NCBI GenBank assembly: GCA_944474755.1
Contig: OX104124.1
Location: forward strand, 24,092,452-24,156,451
Direction: 5' to 3'
Source: Limnoperna fortunei
Lineage: Eukaryota; Mollusca; Bivalvia; Mytilida; Modiolidae
Length of the DNA stretch: 64,000 nucleotides
Shown here: piece after piece, positions 1 through 15,800 of the stretch
Layout: each line of letters opens with the position of its first letter
Position numbering within the stretch: the first letter of the stretch is position 1
Program-made: the position numbers and the translations under genes
The notes under the pieces: generated by a model
What the model was told of the DNA's origin: nothing
Database searches by the model: none
The model's input: only the letters and a program-made list of their open reading frames with translations

Positions 1-831
1 TTGTCCCAGATAATATACCAAAGATTAAATTTGAACAAAAAATCAATTAAATTTCAACACTGAAGTCTCCTGGAAGACTTTTGGACAGTAACTATAGTGA
101 CAGTAACCCAGATATGACTAGCATGATGTTACATTTCCATTCTACTGACTCAATTTCTAAATATTATTACAATTATAGCAACAAATGTCACATGAAATGG
201 TCATATTACTCCAATATGAATACAAGTAAACATTAAAGTCTAATCCCCAAATGTTATGATAACCGTCAAATACTTATGATATGCTAATTAGTATATATTC
301 CACCAATTATAATCTCAGAATCATATTAACTAAAGCAAATCTGTCACACACAGAACAAAAGACTTTTTAAAATTTGTATAAACTATACAATTTAACTTCT
401 ATGTGTGTAAAACCGTTTTAAATCAAAAGCTCTAAAAATGAAAACATACTTTTAGCAATTTTAGACAAATTTCTCATCATAATAAAACAGCACGTTTCTT
501 TTCCTTTTTTTTTTTACATATTTGACAGCAAACCATTTAAATACTATCCCTGACTTTCAATTTTCCGTCTCAAAGTAAATCATATATAATATAATTCATG
601 TAAATAAAAGGGCATAATTTATCTATAGCAATCAGTCACAACGTAGTGGAGGAAATACATGTTTTTTAAAAAACATGTACACTACATCTCGGAATGATTT
701 GCTTAGCCACCTAGTGTGGTCTATAATGTTAAACAGTTAGATTTGACATTGCTTTTTTATGTTCGTTCTCATTACACTTTCAAATATATTGACTGGAAAA
801 AGCATAAAAGCAATAATAAACATTTTTACAA
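1..831. other. AT-rich non-coding sequence, inferred intron 16 of the myosin gene
   Basis: No exon-like segment with flanking splice sites is visible on either strand. It holds a 24-bp perfect palindrome at 656-679 (centre TTTAAA, ends TACATG/CATGTA). It flanks the 38-bp satellite and, because the myosin gene is incomplete, is inferred to be intronic. Confidence 0.6.
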
Positions 832-3800
832 AATAAGAGGTCAGAGAGGACATTGGTGAGCCACAAAGTAATAAAAAAGAGGTCAGAGAGGACATTGGTG
901 AGCCACCTAGTAATAAGAGGTCAAAGAGGACATTGGTGAGACACCAAGTAATAAGAGGTCAGAGAGGACATTGGTGAGACACCTAGTAATAAGAGGTCAG
1001 AGAGGACATTGGTGAGCCACCTAGTAATAAGAGGTCAAAGAGGACATTGGTGAGCCACCAAGTAATAAGAGGTCAGAGAGGACATTGGTGAGACACCTAG
1101 TAATAAGAGGTCAGAGAGGACATTGGTGAGCCATCAAGTAATAAGAGGTCAGAGAGGACATTGGTGAGACACCTAGTAATAAGAGGTCAAACAGTACATT
1201 GGTGAGCCACCAAGTAATAAGAGGTCAGAGAGGACATTGGTGAGACACCTAGTAATAAGAGGTCAAACAGGACATTGGTGAGCCACCAAGTAATAAGAGG
1301 TCAAAGAGGACATTGGTGAGACACCTAGCAATAAGAGGTCAGAGAGGACATTGGTGAGACACCTAGTAATAAGAGGTAAGACAGGACATTGGTGAGCCAC
1401 CAAGTAATAAGAGGTCAGAGAGGACATTGGTGAGACACCTAGTAATAAGAGGTCAGACAGGACATTGGTGAGCCACCTAGTAATAAGAGGTCAGAGAGGA
1501 CATTGGTGAGACACCTAGTAATAAGAGGTCAGACAGGACATTGGTGAGCCACCTAGTAATAAGAGGTCAGAGAGGACATTGGTGAGACACCTAGTAATAA
1601 GAGGTCAGAGAGGACATTGGTGAGTCACCAAGTAATAAGAGGTCAGAGAGGACATTGGTGAGCCACCAAGTAATAAGAGGTCAGAGAGGACATTGGTGAG
1701 TCACCTAGTAATAAGAGGTCAGACAGGACATTGGTGAGCCACCTAGTAATAAGAGGTCAGAGAGGACATTGGTGAGTCACCTAGTAATACGAGGTCAGAC
1801 AGGACATTGGTGAGTCACCTAGTAATAAGAGGTCAGAGAGGACATTGGTGAGTCACCAAGTAATAAGAGGTCAGAGAGGACATTGGTGAGCCACCAAGTA
1901 ATAAGAGGTCAGAGAGGACATTGATGAGCCACCTAGTAATAAGAGGTCAGAGAGGACATTGGTGAGCCACCAAGTAATAAGAGGTCAGAGAGGACATTGG
2001 TGAGTCACCTAGTAATAAGAGGTCAGACAGGACATTGGTGAGCCACCTAGTAATAAGAGGTCAGAGAGGACATTGGTGAGTCACCTAGTAATAAGAGGTC
2101 AGACAGGACATTGGTGAGTCACCTAGTAATAAGAGGTCAGAGAGGACATTGGTGAGTCACCAAGTAATAAGAGGTCAGAGAGGACATTGGTGAGCCACCA
2201 AGTAATAAGAGGTCAGAGAGGACATTGATGAGCCACCTAGTAATAAGAGGTCAGAGAGGACATTGGTGAGCCACCAAGTAATAAGAGGTCAGAGAGGACA
2301 TTGGTGAGCCACCAAGTAATAAGAGGTCAGAGAGGACATTGGTGAGACACCTAGTAATAAGAGGTCAGAGAGGACATTGGTGAGCCACCTAGTAATAAGA
2401 GGTCAGAGAGGACATTGGTGAGCCACCAAGTAATAAGAGGTCAGAGAGGACATTGGTGAGACACCTAGTAATAAGAGGTCAGAGAAGACATTGGCGAGCC
2501 ACCTAGTAATAAGAGGTCAAAGAGGACATTGGTGAGCCACCTAGTAATAAGAGGTCAGACAGGACATTGGTGAGCCACCTAGTAATAAGAGGTCAGAGGG
2601 GACACTGGTGAGCCACCAAGTAATAAGAGATCAGAGAGGACATTGGTGAGCCACCAAGTAATAAGAGGTCAGAGAGGACATTGGTGAGCCACCTAGTAAT
2701 AACAGGTCAAAGAGGACATTGGTGAGCCACCTAGTAATAAGAGGTCAGACAGGACATTGGTGAGCCACCTAGTAATAAGAGGTCAGAGAGGACACTGGTG
2801 AGCCACCAAGTAATAAGAGATCAGAGAGGACATTGGTGAGCCACCAAGTAATAAGAGGTCAGAGAGGACATTGGTGAGCCACCTAGTAATAAGAGGTCAG
2901 AGAGGACATTGGTGAGACACCAAGTAATAAGAGGTCAGACAGGACATTGGTGAGCCACCTAGTAATAAGAGGTCAGAGAGGACATTGGTGAGACACCTAG
3001 TAATAAGAGGTCAGACAGGACATTGGTGAGCCACCAAGTAATAAGAGGTCAGACAGGACATTGGTGAGCCACCTAGTAATAAGAGGTCAGAGAGGACATT
3101 GGTGAGACACCTAGTAATAAGAGGTCAAACAGGACATTGGTGAGCCACCAAGTAATAAGAGGTCAGAGAGGACATTGGTGAGCCACCAAGTAATAAGAGG
3201 TCAGAGAGGACATCGGTGAGTCACCAAGTAATAAGAGGTCAGAGAGGACATTGGTGAGCCACCTAGTAATAAGAGGTCAGAGAGGACATTGGTGAGCCAT
3301 CAAGTAATAAGAGGTCAGAGAGGACATTGGTGAGACACCTAGTAATAAGAGGTCAGAGAGGACATTGGTGAGCCACCAAGTAATAAGAGGTCAGAGAGGA
3401 CATTGGTTAGACACCTAGTAATAAGAGGTCAGACAGGACATTGGTGAGCCATCAAGTAATAAGAGGTCAGAGAGGACATTGGTGAGCCATCAAGTAATAA
3501 GAGGTCAGAGAGGACATTGGTGAGCCACCTAGTAATAAGAGGTCAAAGAGGACATTGGTGAGCCACCAAGTAATCAGAGGTCAGAGAGGACATTGATGAG
3601 CCACCAAGTAATGAGGTCCGAGAGGACATTGATGAGCCACCTAGTAATAAGAGGTCAGAGAGGACATTGGTGAGCCACCAAGTAATAAGAGGTCAGAGAG
3701 GACATTGGTGAGCCACCAAGTAATAAGAGGTCAGAGAGGACATTGGTGAGACACCTAGTAATAAGAGGTCAGAGAGGACATTGGTGAGCCACCTAGTAAT

Positions 3801-6800
3801 AAGAGGTCAGAGAGGACATTGGTGAGCCACCAAGTAATAAGAGGTCAGAGAGGACATTGGTGAGACACCTAGTAATAAGAGGTCAGAGAGGACATTGGTG
3901 AGCCACCTAGTAATAAGAGGTCAGAGAGGACATTGGTGAGACACCTAGTAATAAGAGGTCAGAGAGGACATTGGTGAGTCACCAAGTAATAAGAGGTCAG
4001 AGAGGACATTGGTGAGCCACCAAGTAATAAGAGGTCAGAGAGGACATTGGTGAGTCACCTAGTAATAAGAGGTCAGACAGGACATTGGTGAGCCACCTAG
4101 TAATAAGAGGTCAGAGAGGACATTGGTGAGTCACCTAGTAATACGAGGTCAGACAGGACATTGGTGAGTCACCTAGTAATAAGAGGTCAGAGAGGACATT
4201 GGTGAGTCACCAAGTAATAAGAGGTCAGAGAGGACATTGGTGAGCCACCAAGTAATAAGAGGTCAGAGAGGACATTGATGAGCCACCTAGTAATAAGAGG
4301 TCAGAGAAGACATTGGTGAGCCACCAAGTAATAAGAGGTCAGAGAGGACATTGGTGAGTCACCTAGTAATAAGAGGTCAGACAGGACATTGGTGAGCCAC
4401 CTAGTAATAAGAGGTCAGAGAGGACATTGGTGAGTCACCTAGTAATACGAGGTCAGACAGGACATTGGTGAGTCACCTAGTAATAAGAGGTCAGAGAGGA
4501 CATTGGTGAGTCACCAAGTAATAAGAGGTCAGAGAGGACATTGGTGAGCCACCAAGTAATAAGAGGTCAGAGAGGACATTGGTGAGCCACCTAGTAATAA
4601 GAGGTCAGAGAGGACATTGGTGAGCCACCAAGTAATAAGAGGTCAGAGAGGACATTGGTGAGCCACCAAGTAATAAGAGGTCAGAGAGGACATTGGTGAG
4701 ACACCTAGTAATAAGAGGTCAGAGAGGACATTGGTGAGCCACCTAGTAATAAGAGGTCAGAGAGGACATTGGTGAGCCACCTAGTAATAAGAGGTCAGAG
4801 AGGACATTGGTGAGACACCTAGTAATAAGAGGTCAGAGAAGACATTGGCGAGCCACCTAGTAATAAGAGGTCAAAGAGGACATTGGTGAGCCACCTAGTA
4901 ATAAGAGGTCAGACAGGACATTGGTGAGCCACCTAGTAATAAGAGGTCAGACGGGACACTGGTGAGCCACCAAGTAATAAGAGATCAGAGAGGACATTGG
5001 TGAGCCACCAAGTAATAAGAGGTCAGAGAGGACATTGGTGAGCCACCTAGTAATAAGAGGTCAGACAGGACATTGGTGAGCCACCTAGTAATAAGAGGTC
5101 AGAGAGGACACTGGTGAGCCACCAAGTAATAAGAGATCAGAGAGGACATTGGTGAGCCACCAAGTAATAAGAGGTCAGAGAGGACATTGGTGAGCCACCT
5201 AGTAATAAGAGGTCAGACAGGACATTGGTGAGACACCAAGTAATAAGAGGTCAGACAGGACATTGGTGAGCCACCTAGTAATAAGAGGTCAGAGAGGACA
5301 TTGGTGAGACACCTAGTAATAAGAGGTCAAACAGGACATTGGTGAGCCACCAAGTAATAAGAGGTCAGACAGGACATTGGTGAGCCACCTAGTAATAAGA
5401 GGTCAGAGGGGACATTGGTGAGACACCTAGTAATAAGAGGTCAAACAGGACATTGGTGAGCCACCAAGTAATAAGAGGTCAGAGAGGACATTGGTGAGCC
5501 ACCAAGTAATAAGAGGTCAGAGAGGACATCGGTGAGTCACCAAGTAATAAGAGGTCAGAGAGGACATTGGTGAGCCACCTAGTAATAAGAGGTCAGAGAG
5601 GACATTGGTGAGCCATCAAGTAATAAGAGGTCAGAGAGGACATTGGTGAGACACCTAGTAATAAGAGGTCAGACAGGACATTGGTGAGCCATCAAGTAAT
5701 AAGAGGTCAAAGAGGACATTGGTTAGACACCTAGTAATAAGAGGTCAGACAGGACATTGGTGAGTCACCTAGTAATAAGAGGTCAGAGAGGACATTGGTG
5801 AGCCACCAAGTAATAAGAGGTCAGAGAGGACATTGGTGAGCCACCAAGTAATAAGAGGTCAGAGAGGACATTGGTGAGCCACCTAGTAATAAGAGGTCAG
5901 AGAGGACATTGGTGAGCCACCAAGTAATAAGAGGTCAGAGAGGACATTGGTGAGCCACCAAGTAATAAGAGGTCAGAGAGGACATTGGTGAGACACCTAG
6001 TAATAAGAGGTCAGAGAGGACATTGGTGAGCCACCTAGTAATAAGAGGTCAGAGAGGACATTGGTGAGCCACCAAGTAATAAGAGGTCAGAGAGGACATT
6101 GGTGAGACACCTAGTAATAAGAGGTCAGAGAAGACATTGGCGAGCCACCTAGTAATAAGAGGTCAAAGAGGACATTGGTGAGCCACCTAGTAATAAGAGG
6201 TCAGACAGGACATTGGTGAGCCACCTAGTAATAAGAGGTCAGAGGGGACACTGGTGAGCCACCAAGTAATAAGAGATCAGAGAGGACATTGGTGAGCCAC
6301 CAAGTAATAAGAGGTCAGAGAGGACATTGGTGAGCCACCTAGTAATAACAGGTCAAAGAGGACATTGGTGAGCCACCTAGTAATAAGAGGTCAGACAGGA
6401 CATTGGTGAGCCACCTAGTAATAAGAGGTCAGAGAGGACACTGGTGAGCCACCAAGTAATAAGAGATCAGAGAGGACATTGGTGAGCCACCAAGTAATAA
6501 GAGGTCAGAGAGGACATTGGTGAGCCACCTAGTAATAAGAGGTCAGACAGGACATTGGTGAGACACCAAGTAATAAGAGGTCAGACAGGACATTGGTGAG
6601 CCACCTAGTAATAAGAGGTCAGAGATGACATTGGTGAGACACCTAGTAATAAGAGGTCAAACAGGACATTGGTGAGCCACCAAGTAATAAGAGGTCAGAC
6701 AGGACATTGGTGAGCCACCTAGTAATAAGAGGTCAGAGGGGACATTGGTGAGACACCTAGTAATAAGAGGTCAAACAGGACATTGGTGAGCCACCAAGTA

Positions 6801-9800
6801 ATAAGAGGTCAGAGAGGACATTGGTGAGCCACCAAGTAATAAGAGGTCAGAGAGGACATCGGTGAGTCACCAAGTAATAAGAGGTCAGAGAGGACATTGG
6901 TGAGCCACCTAGTAATAAGAGGTCAGAGAGGACATTGGTGAGCCATCAAGTAATAAGAGGTCAGAGAGGACATTGGTGAGACACCTAGTAATAAGAGGTC
7001 AGACAGGACATTGGTGAGCCATCAAGTAATAAGAGGTCAAAGAGGACATTGGTTAGACACCTAGTAATAAGAGGTCAGACAGGACATTGGTGAGCCATCA
7101 AGTAATAAGAGGTCAGAGAGGACATTGGTGAGCCATCAAGTAATAAGAGGTCAGAGAGGACATTGGTGAGCCACCTAGTAATAAGAGGTCAAAGAGGACA
7201 TTGGTGAGCCACCAAGTAATCAGAGGTCAGAGAGGACATTGATGAGCCACCAAGTAATGAGGTCCGAGAGGACATTGATGAGCCACCTAGTAATAAGAGG
7301 TCAGAGAGGACATTGGTGAGCCACCAAGTAATAAGAGGTCAGAGAGGACATTGGTGAGCCACCAAGTAATAAGAGGTCAGAGAGGACATTGGTGAGACAC
7401 CTAGTAATAAGAGGTCAGAGAGGACATTGGTGAGCCACCTAGTAATAAGAGGTCAGAGAGGACATTGGTGAGCCACCAAGTAATAAGAGGTCAGAGAGGA
7501 CATTGGTGAGACACCTAGTAATAAGAGGTCAGAGAGGACATTGGTGAGCCACCTAGTAATAAGAGGTCAGAGAGGACATTGGTGAGACACCTAGTAATAA
7601 GAGGTCAGAGAGGACATTGGTGAGTCACCAAGTAATAAGAGGTCAGAGAGGACATTGGTGAGCCACCAAGTAATAAGAGGTCAGAGAGGACATTGGTGAG
7701 TCACCTAGTAATAAGAGGTCAGACAGGACATTGGTGAGCCACCTAGTAATAAGAGGTCAGAGAGGACATTGGTGAGTCACCTAGTAATACGAGGTCAGAC
7801 AGGACATTGGTGAGTCACCTAGTAATAAGAGGTCAGAGAGGACATTGGTGAGTCACCAAGTAATAAGAGGTCAGAGAGGACATTGGTGAGCCACCAAGTA
7901 ATAAGAGGTCAGAGAGGACATTGATGAGCCACCTAGTAATAAGAGGTCAGAGAAGACATTGGTGAGCCACCAAGTAATAAGAGGTCAGAAAGGACATTGG
8001 TGAGTCACCTAGTAATAAGAGGTCAGACAGGACATTGGTGAGCCACCTAGTAATAAGAGGTCAGAGAGGACATTGGTGAGTCACCTAGTAATACGAGGTC
8101 AGACAGGACATTGGTGAGTCACCTAGTAATAAGAGGTCAGAGAGGACATTGGTGAGTCACCAAGTAATAAGAGGTCAGAGAGGACATTGGTGAGCCACCA
8201 AGTAATAAGAGGTCAGAGAGGACATTGGTGAGCCACCTAGTAATAAGAGGTCAGAGAGGACATTGGTGAGCCACCAAGTAATAAGAGGTCAGAGAGGACA
8301 TTGGTGAGCCACCAAGTAATAAGAGGTCAGAGAGGACATTGGTGAGACACCTAGTAATAAGAGGTCAGAGAGGACATTGGTGAGCCACCTAGTAATAAGA
8401 GGTCAGAGAGGACATTGGTGAGCCACCAAGTAATAAGAGGTCAGAGAGGACATTGGTGAGCCACCTAGTAATAAGAGGTCAGAGAAGACATTGGCGAGCC
8501 ACCTAGTAATAAGAGGTCAAAGAGGACATTGGTGAGCCACCTAGTAATAAGAGGTCAGACAGGACATTGGTGAGCCACCTAGTAATAAGAGGTCAGACGG
8601 GACACTGGTGAGCCACCAAGTAATAAGAGATCAGAGAGGACATTGGTGAGCCACCAAGTAATAAGAGGTCAGAGAGGACATTGGTGAGCCACCTAGTAAT
8701 AAGAGGTCAGACAGGACATTGGTGAGCCACCTAGTAATAAGAGGTCAGAGAGGACACTGGTGAGCCACCAAGTAATAAGAGATCAGAGAGGACATTGGTG
8801 AGCCACCAAGTAATAAGAGGTCAGAGAGGACATTGGTGAGCCACCTAGTAATAAGAGGTCAGACAGGACATTGGTGAGACACCAAGTAATAAGAGGTCAG
8901 ACAGGACATTGGTGAGCCACCTAGTAATAAGAGGTCAGAGAGGACATTGGTGAGACACCTAGTAATAAGAGGTCAAACAGGACATTGGTGAGCCACCAAG
9001 TAATAAGAGGTCAGACAGGACATTGGTGAGCCACCTAGTAATAAGAGGTCAGAGGGGACATTGGTGAGACACCTAGTAATAAGAGGTCAAACAGGACATT
9101 GGTGAGCCACCAAGTAATAAGAGGTCAGAGAGGACATTGGTGAGCCACCAAGTAATAAGAGGTCAGAGAGGACATCGGTGAGTCACCAAGTAATAAGAGG
9201 TCAGAGAGGACATTGGTGAGCCACCTAGTAATAAGAGGTCAGAGAGGACATTGGTGAGCCATCAAGTAATAAGAGGTCAGAGAGGACATTGGTGAGACAC
9301 CTAGTAATAAGAGGTCAGACAGGACATTGGTGAGCCATCAAGTAATAAGAGGTCAAAGAGGACATTGGTTAGACACCTAGTAATAAGAGGTCAGACAGGA
9401 CATTGGTGAGTCACCTAGTAATAAGAGGTCAGAGAGGACATTGGTGAGTCACCAAGTAATAAGAGGTCAGAGAGGACATTGGTGAGCCACCAAGTAATAA
9501 GAGGTCAGAGAGGACATTGATGAGCCACCTAGTAATAAGAGGTCAGAGAGGACATTGGTGAGCCACCAAGTAATAAGAGGTCAGAGAGGACATTGGTGAG
9601 TCACCTAGTAATAAGAGGTCAGACAGGACATTGGTGAGCCACCTAGTAATAAGAGGTCAGAGAGGACATTGGTGAGTCACCTAGTAATACGAGGTCAGAC
9701 AGGACATTGGTGAGTCACCTAGTAATAAGAGGTCAGAGAGGACATTGGTGAGTCACCAAGTAATAAGAGGTCAGAGAGGACATTGGTGAGCCACCAAGTA

Positions 9801-12800
9801 ATAAGAGGTCAGAGAGGACATTGATGAGCCACCTAGTAATAAGAGGTCAGAGAGGACATTGGTGAGCCACCAAGTAATAAGAGGTCAGAGAGGACATTGG
9901 TGAGCCACCAAGTAATAAGAGGTCAGAGAGGACATTGGTGAGACACCTAGTAATAAGAGGTCAGAGAGGACATTGGTGAGCCACCTAGTAATAAGAGGTC
10001 AGAGAGGACATTGGTGAGCCACCAAGTAATAAGAGGTCAGAGAGGACATTGGTGAGACACCTAGTAATAAGAGGTCAGAGAAGACATTGGCGAGCCACCT
10101 AGTAATAAGAGGTCAAAGAGGACATTGGTGAGCCACCTAGTAATAAGAGGTCAGACAGGACATTGGTGAGCCACCTAGTAATAAGAGGTCAGAGGGGACA
10201 CTGGTGAGCCACCAAGTAATAAGAGATCAGAGAGGACATTGGTGAGCCACCAAGTAATAAGAGGTCAGAGAGGACATTGGTGAGCCACCTAGTAATAACA
10301 GGTCAAAGAGGACATTGGTGAGCCACCTAGTAATAAGAGGTCAGACAGGACATTGGTGAGCCACCTAGTAATAAGAGGTCAGAGAGGACACTGGTGAGCC
10401 ACCAAGTAATAAGAGATCAGAGAGGACATTGGTGAGCCACCTAGTAATAAGAGGTCAGAGAGGACATTGGTGAGTCACCTAGTAATACGAGGTCAGACAG
10501 GACATTGGTGAGTCACCTAGTAATAAGAGGTCAGAGAGGACATTGGTGAGTCACCAAGTAATAAGAGGTCAGAGAGGACATTGGTGAGCCACCAAGTAAT
10601 AAGAGGTCAGAGAGGACATTGATGAGCCACCTAGTAATAAGAGGTCAGAGAGGACATTGGTGAGCCACCAAGTAATAAGAGGTCAGAGAGGACATTGGTG
10701 AGCCACCAAGTAATAAGAGGTCAGAGAGGACATTGGTGAGACACCTAGTAATAAGAGGTCAGAGAGGACATTGGTGAGCCACCTAGTAATAAGAGGTCAG
10801 AGAGGACATTGGTGAGCCACCAAGTAATAAGAGGTCAGAGAGGACATTGGTGAGACACCTAGTAATAAGAGGTCAGAGAAGACATTGGCGAGCCACCTAG
10901 TAATAAGAGGTCAAAGAGGACATTGGTGAGCCACCTAGTAATAAGAGGTCAGACAGGACATTGGTGAGCCACCTAGTAATAAGAGGTCAGAGGGGACACT
11001 GGTGAGCCACCAAGTAATAAGAGATCAGAGAGGACATTGGTGAGCCACCAAGTAATAAGAGGTCAGAGAGGACATTGGTGAGCCACCTAGTAATAACAGG
11101 TCAAAGAGGACATTGGTGAGCCACCTAGTAATAAGAGGTCAGACAGGACATTGGTGAGCCACCTAGTAATAAGAGGTCAGAGAGGACACTGGTGAGCCAC
11201 CAAGTAATAAGAGATCAGAGAGGACATTGGTGAGCCACCAAGTAATAAGAGGTCAGAGAGGACATTGGTGAGCCACCTAGTAATAAGAGGTCAGACAGGA
11301 CATTGGTGAGCCACCTAGTAATAAGAGGTCAGAGGGGACATTGGTGAGACACCTAGTAATAAGAGGTCAAACAGGACATTGGTGAGCCACCAAGTAATAA
11401 GAGGTCAGACAGGACATTGGTGAGCCACCTAGTAATAAGAGGTCAGAGGGGACATTGGTGAGACACCTAGTAATAAGAGGTCAAACAGGACATTGGTGAG
11501 CCACCAAGTAATAAGAGGTCAGAGAGGACATTGGTGAGCCACCAAGTAATAAGAGGTCAGAGAGGACATCGGTGAGTCACCAAGTAATAAGAGGTCAGAG
11601 AGGACATTGGTGAGCCACCTAGTAATAAGAGGTCAGAGAGGACATTGGTGAGCCATCAAGTAATAAGAGGTCAGAGAGGACATTGGTGAGACACCTAGTA
11701 ATAAGAGGTCAGACAGGACATTGGTGAGCCATCAAGTAATAAGAGGTCAAAGAGGACATTGGTTAGACACCTAGTAATAAGAGGTCAGACAGGACATTGG
11801 TGAGCCATCAAGTAATAAGAGGTCAGAGAGGACATTGGTGAGCCATCAAGTAATAAGAGGTCAGAGAGGACATTGGTGAGCCACCTAGTAATAAGAGGTC
11901 AAAGAGGACATTGGTGAGCCACCAAGTAATAAGAGGTCAGAGAGGACATTGATGAGCCACCAAGTAATGAGGTCCGAGAGGACATTGATGAGCCACCTAG
12001 TAATAAGAGGTCAGAGAGGACATTGGTGAGCCACCAAGTAATAAGAGGTCAGAGAGGACATTGGTGAGCCACCAAGTAATAAGAGGTCAGAGAGGACATT
12101 GGTGAGACACCTAGTAATAAGAGGTCAGAGAGGACATTGGTGAGCCACCTAGTAATAAGAGGTCAGAGAGGACATTGGTGAGCCACCAAGTAATAAGAGG
12201 TCAGAGAGGACATTGGTGAGACACCTAGTAATAAGAGGTCAGAGAGGACATTGGTGAGCCACCTAGTAATAAGAGGTCAAAGAGGACATTGGTGAGCCAC
12301 CTAGTAATAAGAGGTCAGACAGGACATTGGTGAGCCACCTAGTAATAAGAGGTCAGAGAGGACACTGGTGAGCCACCAAGTAATAAGAGATCAGAGAGGA
12401 CATTGGTGAGCCACCAAGTAATAAGAGGTCAGAGAGGACATTGGTGAGCCACCTAGTAATAACAGGTCAAAGAGGACATTGGTGAGCCACCTAGTAATAA
12501 GAGGTCAGACAGGACATTGGTGAGCCACCTAGTAATAAGAGGTCAGAGAGGACACTGGTGAGCCACCAAGTAATAAGAGATCAGAGAGGACATTGGTGAG
12601 CCACCAAGTAATAAGAGGTCAGAGAGGACATTGGTGAGCCACCTAGTAATAAGAGGTCAGACAGGACATTGGTGAGACACCAAGTAATAAGAGGTCAGAC
12701 AGGACATTGGTGAGCCACCTAGTAATAAGAGGTCAGAGAGGACATTGGTGAGACACCTAGTAATAAGAGGTCAAACAGGACATTGGTGAGCCACCAAGTA

Positions 12801-15800
12801 ATAAGAGGTCAGACAGGACATTGGTGAGCCACCTAGTAATAAGAGGTCAGAGGGGACATTGGTGAGACACCTAGTAATAAGAGGTCAAACAGGACATTGG
12901 TGAGCCACCAAGTAATAAGAGGTCAGAGAGGACATTGGTGAGCCACCAAGTAATAAGAGGTCAGAGAGGACATTGGTGAGTCACCAAGTAATAAGAGGTC
13001 AGAGAGGACATTGGTGAGCCACCTAGTAATAAGAGGTCAGAGAGGACATTGGTGAGCCATCAAGTAATAAGAGGTCAGAGAGGACATTGGTGAGACACCT
13101 AGTAATAAGAGGTCAGACAGGACATTGGTGAGCCATCAAGTAATAAGAGGTCAAAGAGGACATTGGTTAGACACCTAGTAATAAGAGGTCAGACAGGACA
13201 TTGGTGAGCCATCAAGTAATAAGAGGTCAGAGAGGACATTGGTGAGCCATCAAGTAATAAGAGGTCAGAGAGGACATTGGTGAGCCACCAAGTAATCAGA
13301 GGTCAGAGAGGACATTGATGAGCCACCAAGTAATGAGGTCCGAGAGGACATTGGTGAGCCACCAAGTAATAAGAGGTCAGAGAGGACATTGGTGAGCCAC
13401 CAAGTAATAAGAGGTCAGAGAGAACATTGGTGAGACACCTAGTAATAAGAGGTCAGAGAGGACATTGGTGAGTCACCAAGTAATAAGAGGTCAGAGAGGA
13501 CATTGGTGAGCCACCTAGTAATAAGAGGTCAAAGAGGACATTGGTGAGTCACCAAGTAATCAGAGGTCAGACAGGACATTGGTGAGCCATCAAGTAATAA
13601 GAGGTCAGACAGGACATTGGTGAGCCACCAAGTAATAAGAGGTCAGACAGGACATTGGTGAGCCACCTAGTAATAAGAGGTCAGAGAGGACATTGGTGAG
13701 CCACCTAGTAATAAGAGGTCAGAGAGGACATTGGTGAGCCACCTAGTAATAAGAGGTCAGACAGGACATTGGTGAGCCACCAAGTAATAAGAGGTCAGAG
13801 AGGACATTGGTGAGCCACCTAGTAATAAGAGGTCAGAGAGGACATTGGTGAGCCACCTAGTAATAAGAGGTCAGACAGGACATTGGTGAGCCACCAAGTA
13901 ATAAGAGGTCAGAGAGGACATTGGTGAGCCACCTAGTAATAAGAGATCAGAGAGGACATTGGTGAGCCACCTAGTAATAAGAGGTCAGAGAGGACATTGG
14001 TGAGCCACCTAGTAATAAGAGGTCAGACAGGACATTGGTGAGCCACCTAGTAATAAGAGGTCAGACAGGACATTGGTGAGCCACCTAGTAATAAGAGGTC
14101 AGAGAGGACATTGGTGAGCCACCAAGTAATAAGAGGTCAGAGAGGACATTGGTGAGACACCAAGTAATAAGAGGTCAGACAGGACATTGGTGAGCCACCA
14201 AGTAATAAGAGGTCAAACAGGAAATTGGTGAGCCACCTAGTAATAAGAGGTCAGAGAGGACATTGGTGAGACACCTAGTAATAAGAGGTCAGAGAAGACA
14301 TTGGCGAGCCACCTAGTAATAAGAGGTCAAAGAGGACATTGGTGAGCCACCTAGTAATAAGAGGTCAGACAGGACATTGGTGAGCCACCTAGTAATAAGA
14401 GGTCAGAGGGGACACTGGTGAGCCACCAAGTAATAAGAGATCAGAGAAGACATTGGTGAGCCACCAAGTAATAAGAGGTCAGAGAGGACATTGGTGAGCC
14501 ACCTAGTAATAACAGGTCAAAGAGGACATTGGTGAGCCACCTAGTAATAAGAGGTCAGACAGGACATTGGTGAGCCACCTAGTAATAAGAGGTCAGAGAG
14601 GACACTGGTGAGCCACCAAGTAATAAGAGATCAGAGAGGACATTGGTGAGCCACCAAGTAATAAGAGGTCAGAGAGGACATTGGTGAGCCACCTAGTAAT
14701 AAGAGGTCAGACAGGACATTGGTGAGACACCAAGTAATAAGAGGTCAGACAGGACATTGGTGAGCCACCTAGTAATAAGAGGTCAGAGAGGACATTGGTG
14801 AGACACCTAGTAATAAGAGGTCAAACAGGACATTGGTGAGCCACCAAGTAATAAGAGGTCAGACAGGACATTGGTGAGCCACCTAGTAATAAGAGGTCAG
14901 AGGGGACATTGGTGAGACACCTAGTAATAAGAGGTCAAACAGGACATTGGTGAGCCACCAAGTAATAAGAGGTCAGAGAGGACATTGGTGAGCCACCAAG
15001 TAATAAGAGGTCAGAGAGGACATTGGTGAGTCACCAAGTAATAAGAGGTCAGAGAGGACATTGGTGAGCCACCTAGTAATAAGAGGTCAGAGAGGACATT
15101 GGTGAGCCACCAAGTAATAAGAGGTCAGAGAGGACATTGGTGAGACACCTAGTAATAAGAGGTCAGACAGGACATTGGTGAGCCATCAAGTAATAAGAGG
15201 TCAGAGAGGACATTGGTGAGACACCTAGTAATAAGAGGTCAGACAGGACATTGGTGAGCCATCAAGTAATAAGAGGTCAGAGAGGACATTGGTGAGCCAT
15301 CAAGTAATAAGAGGTCAGAGAGGACATTGGTGAGCCACCTAGTAATAAGAGGTCAAAGAGGACATTGGTGAGCCACCAAGTAATCAGAGGTCAGAGAGGA
15401 CATTGATGAGCCACCAAGTAATGAGGTCCGAGAGGACATTGATGAGCCACCTAGTAATAAGAGGTCAGAGAGGACATTGGTGAGCCACCAAGTAATAAGA
15501 GGTCAGAGAGGACATTGGTGAGCCACCAAGTAATAAGAGGTCAGAGAGGACATTGGTGAGACACCTAGTAATAAGAGGTCAGAGAGGACATTGGTGAGCC
15601 ACCTAGTAATAAGAGGTCAGAGAGGACATTGGTGAGCCACCAAGTAATAAGAGGTCAGAGAGGACATTGGTGAGACACCTAGTAATAAGAGGTCAGAGAG
15701 GACATTGGTGAGCCACCTAGTAATAAGAGGTCAAAGAGGACATTGGTGAGCCACCTAGTAATAAGAGGTCAGACAGGACATTGGTGAGCCACCTAGTAAT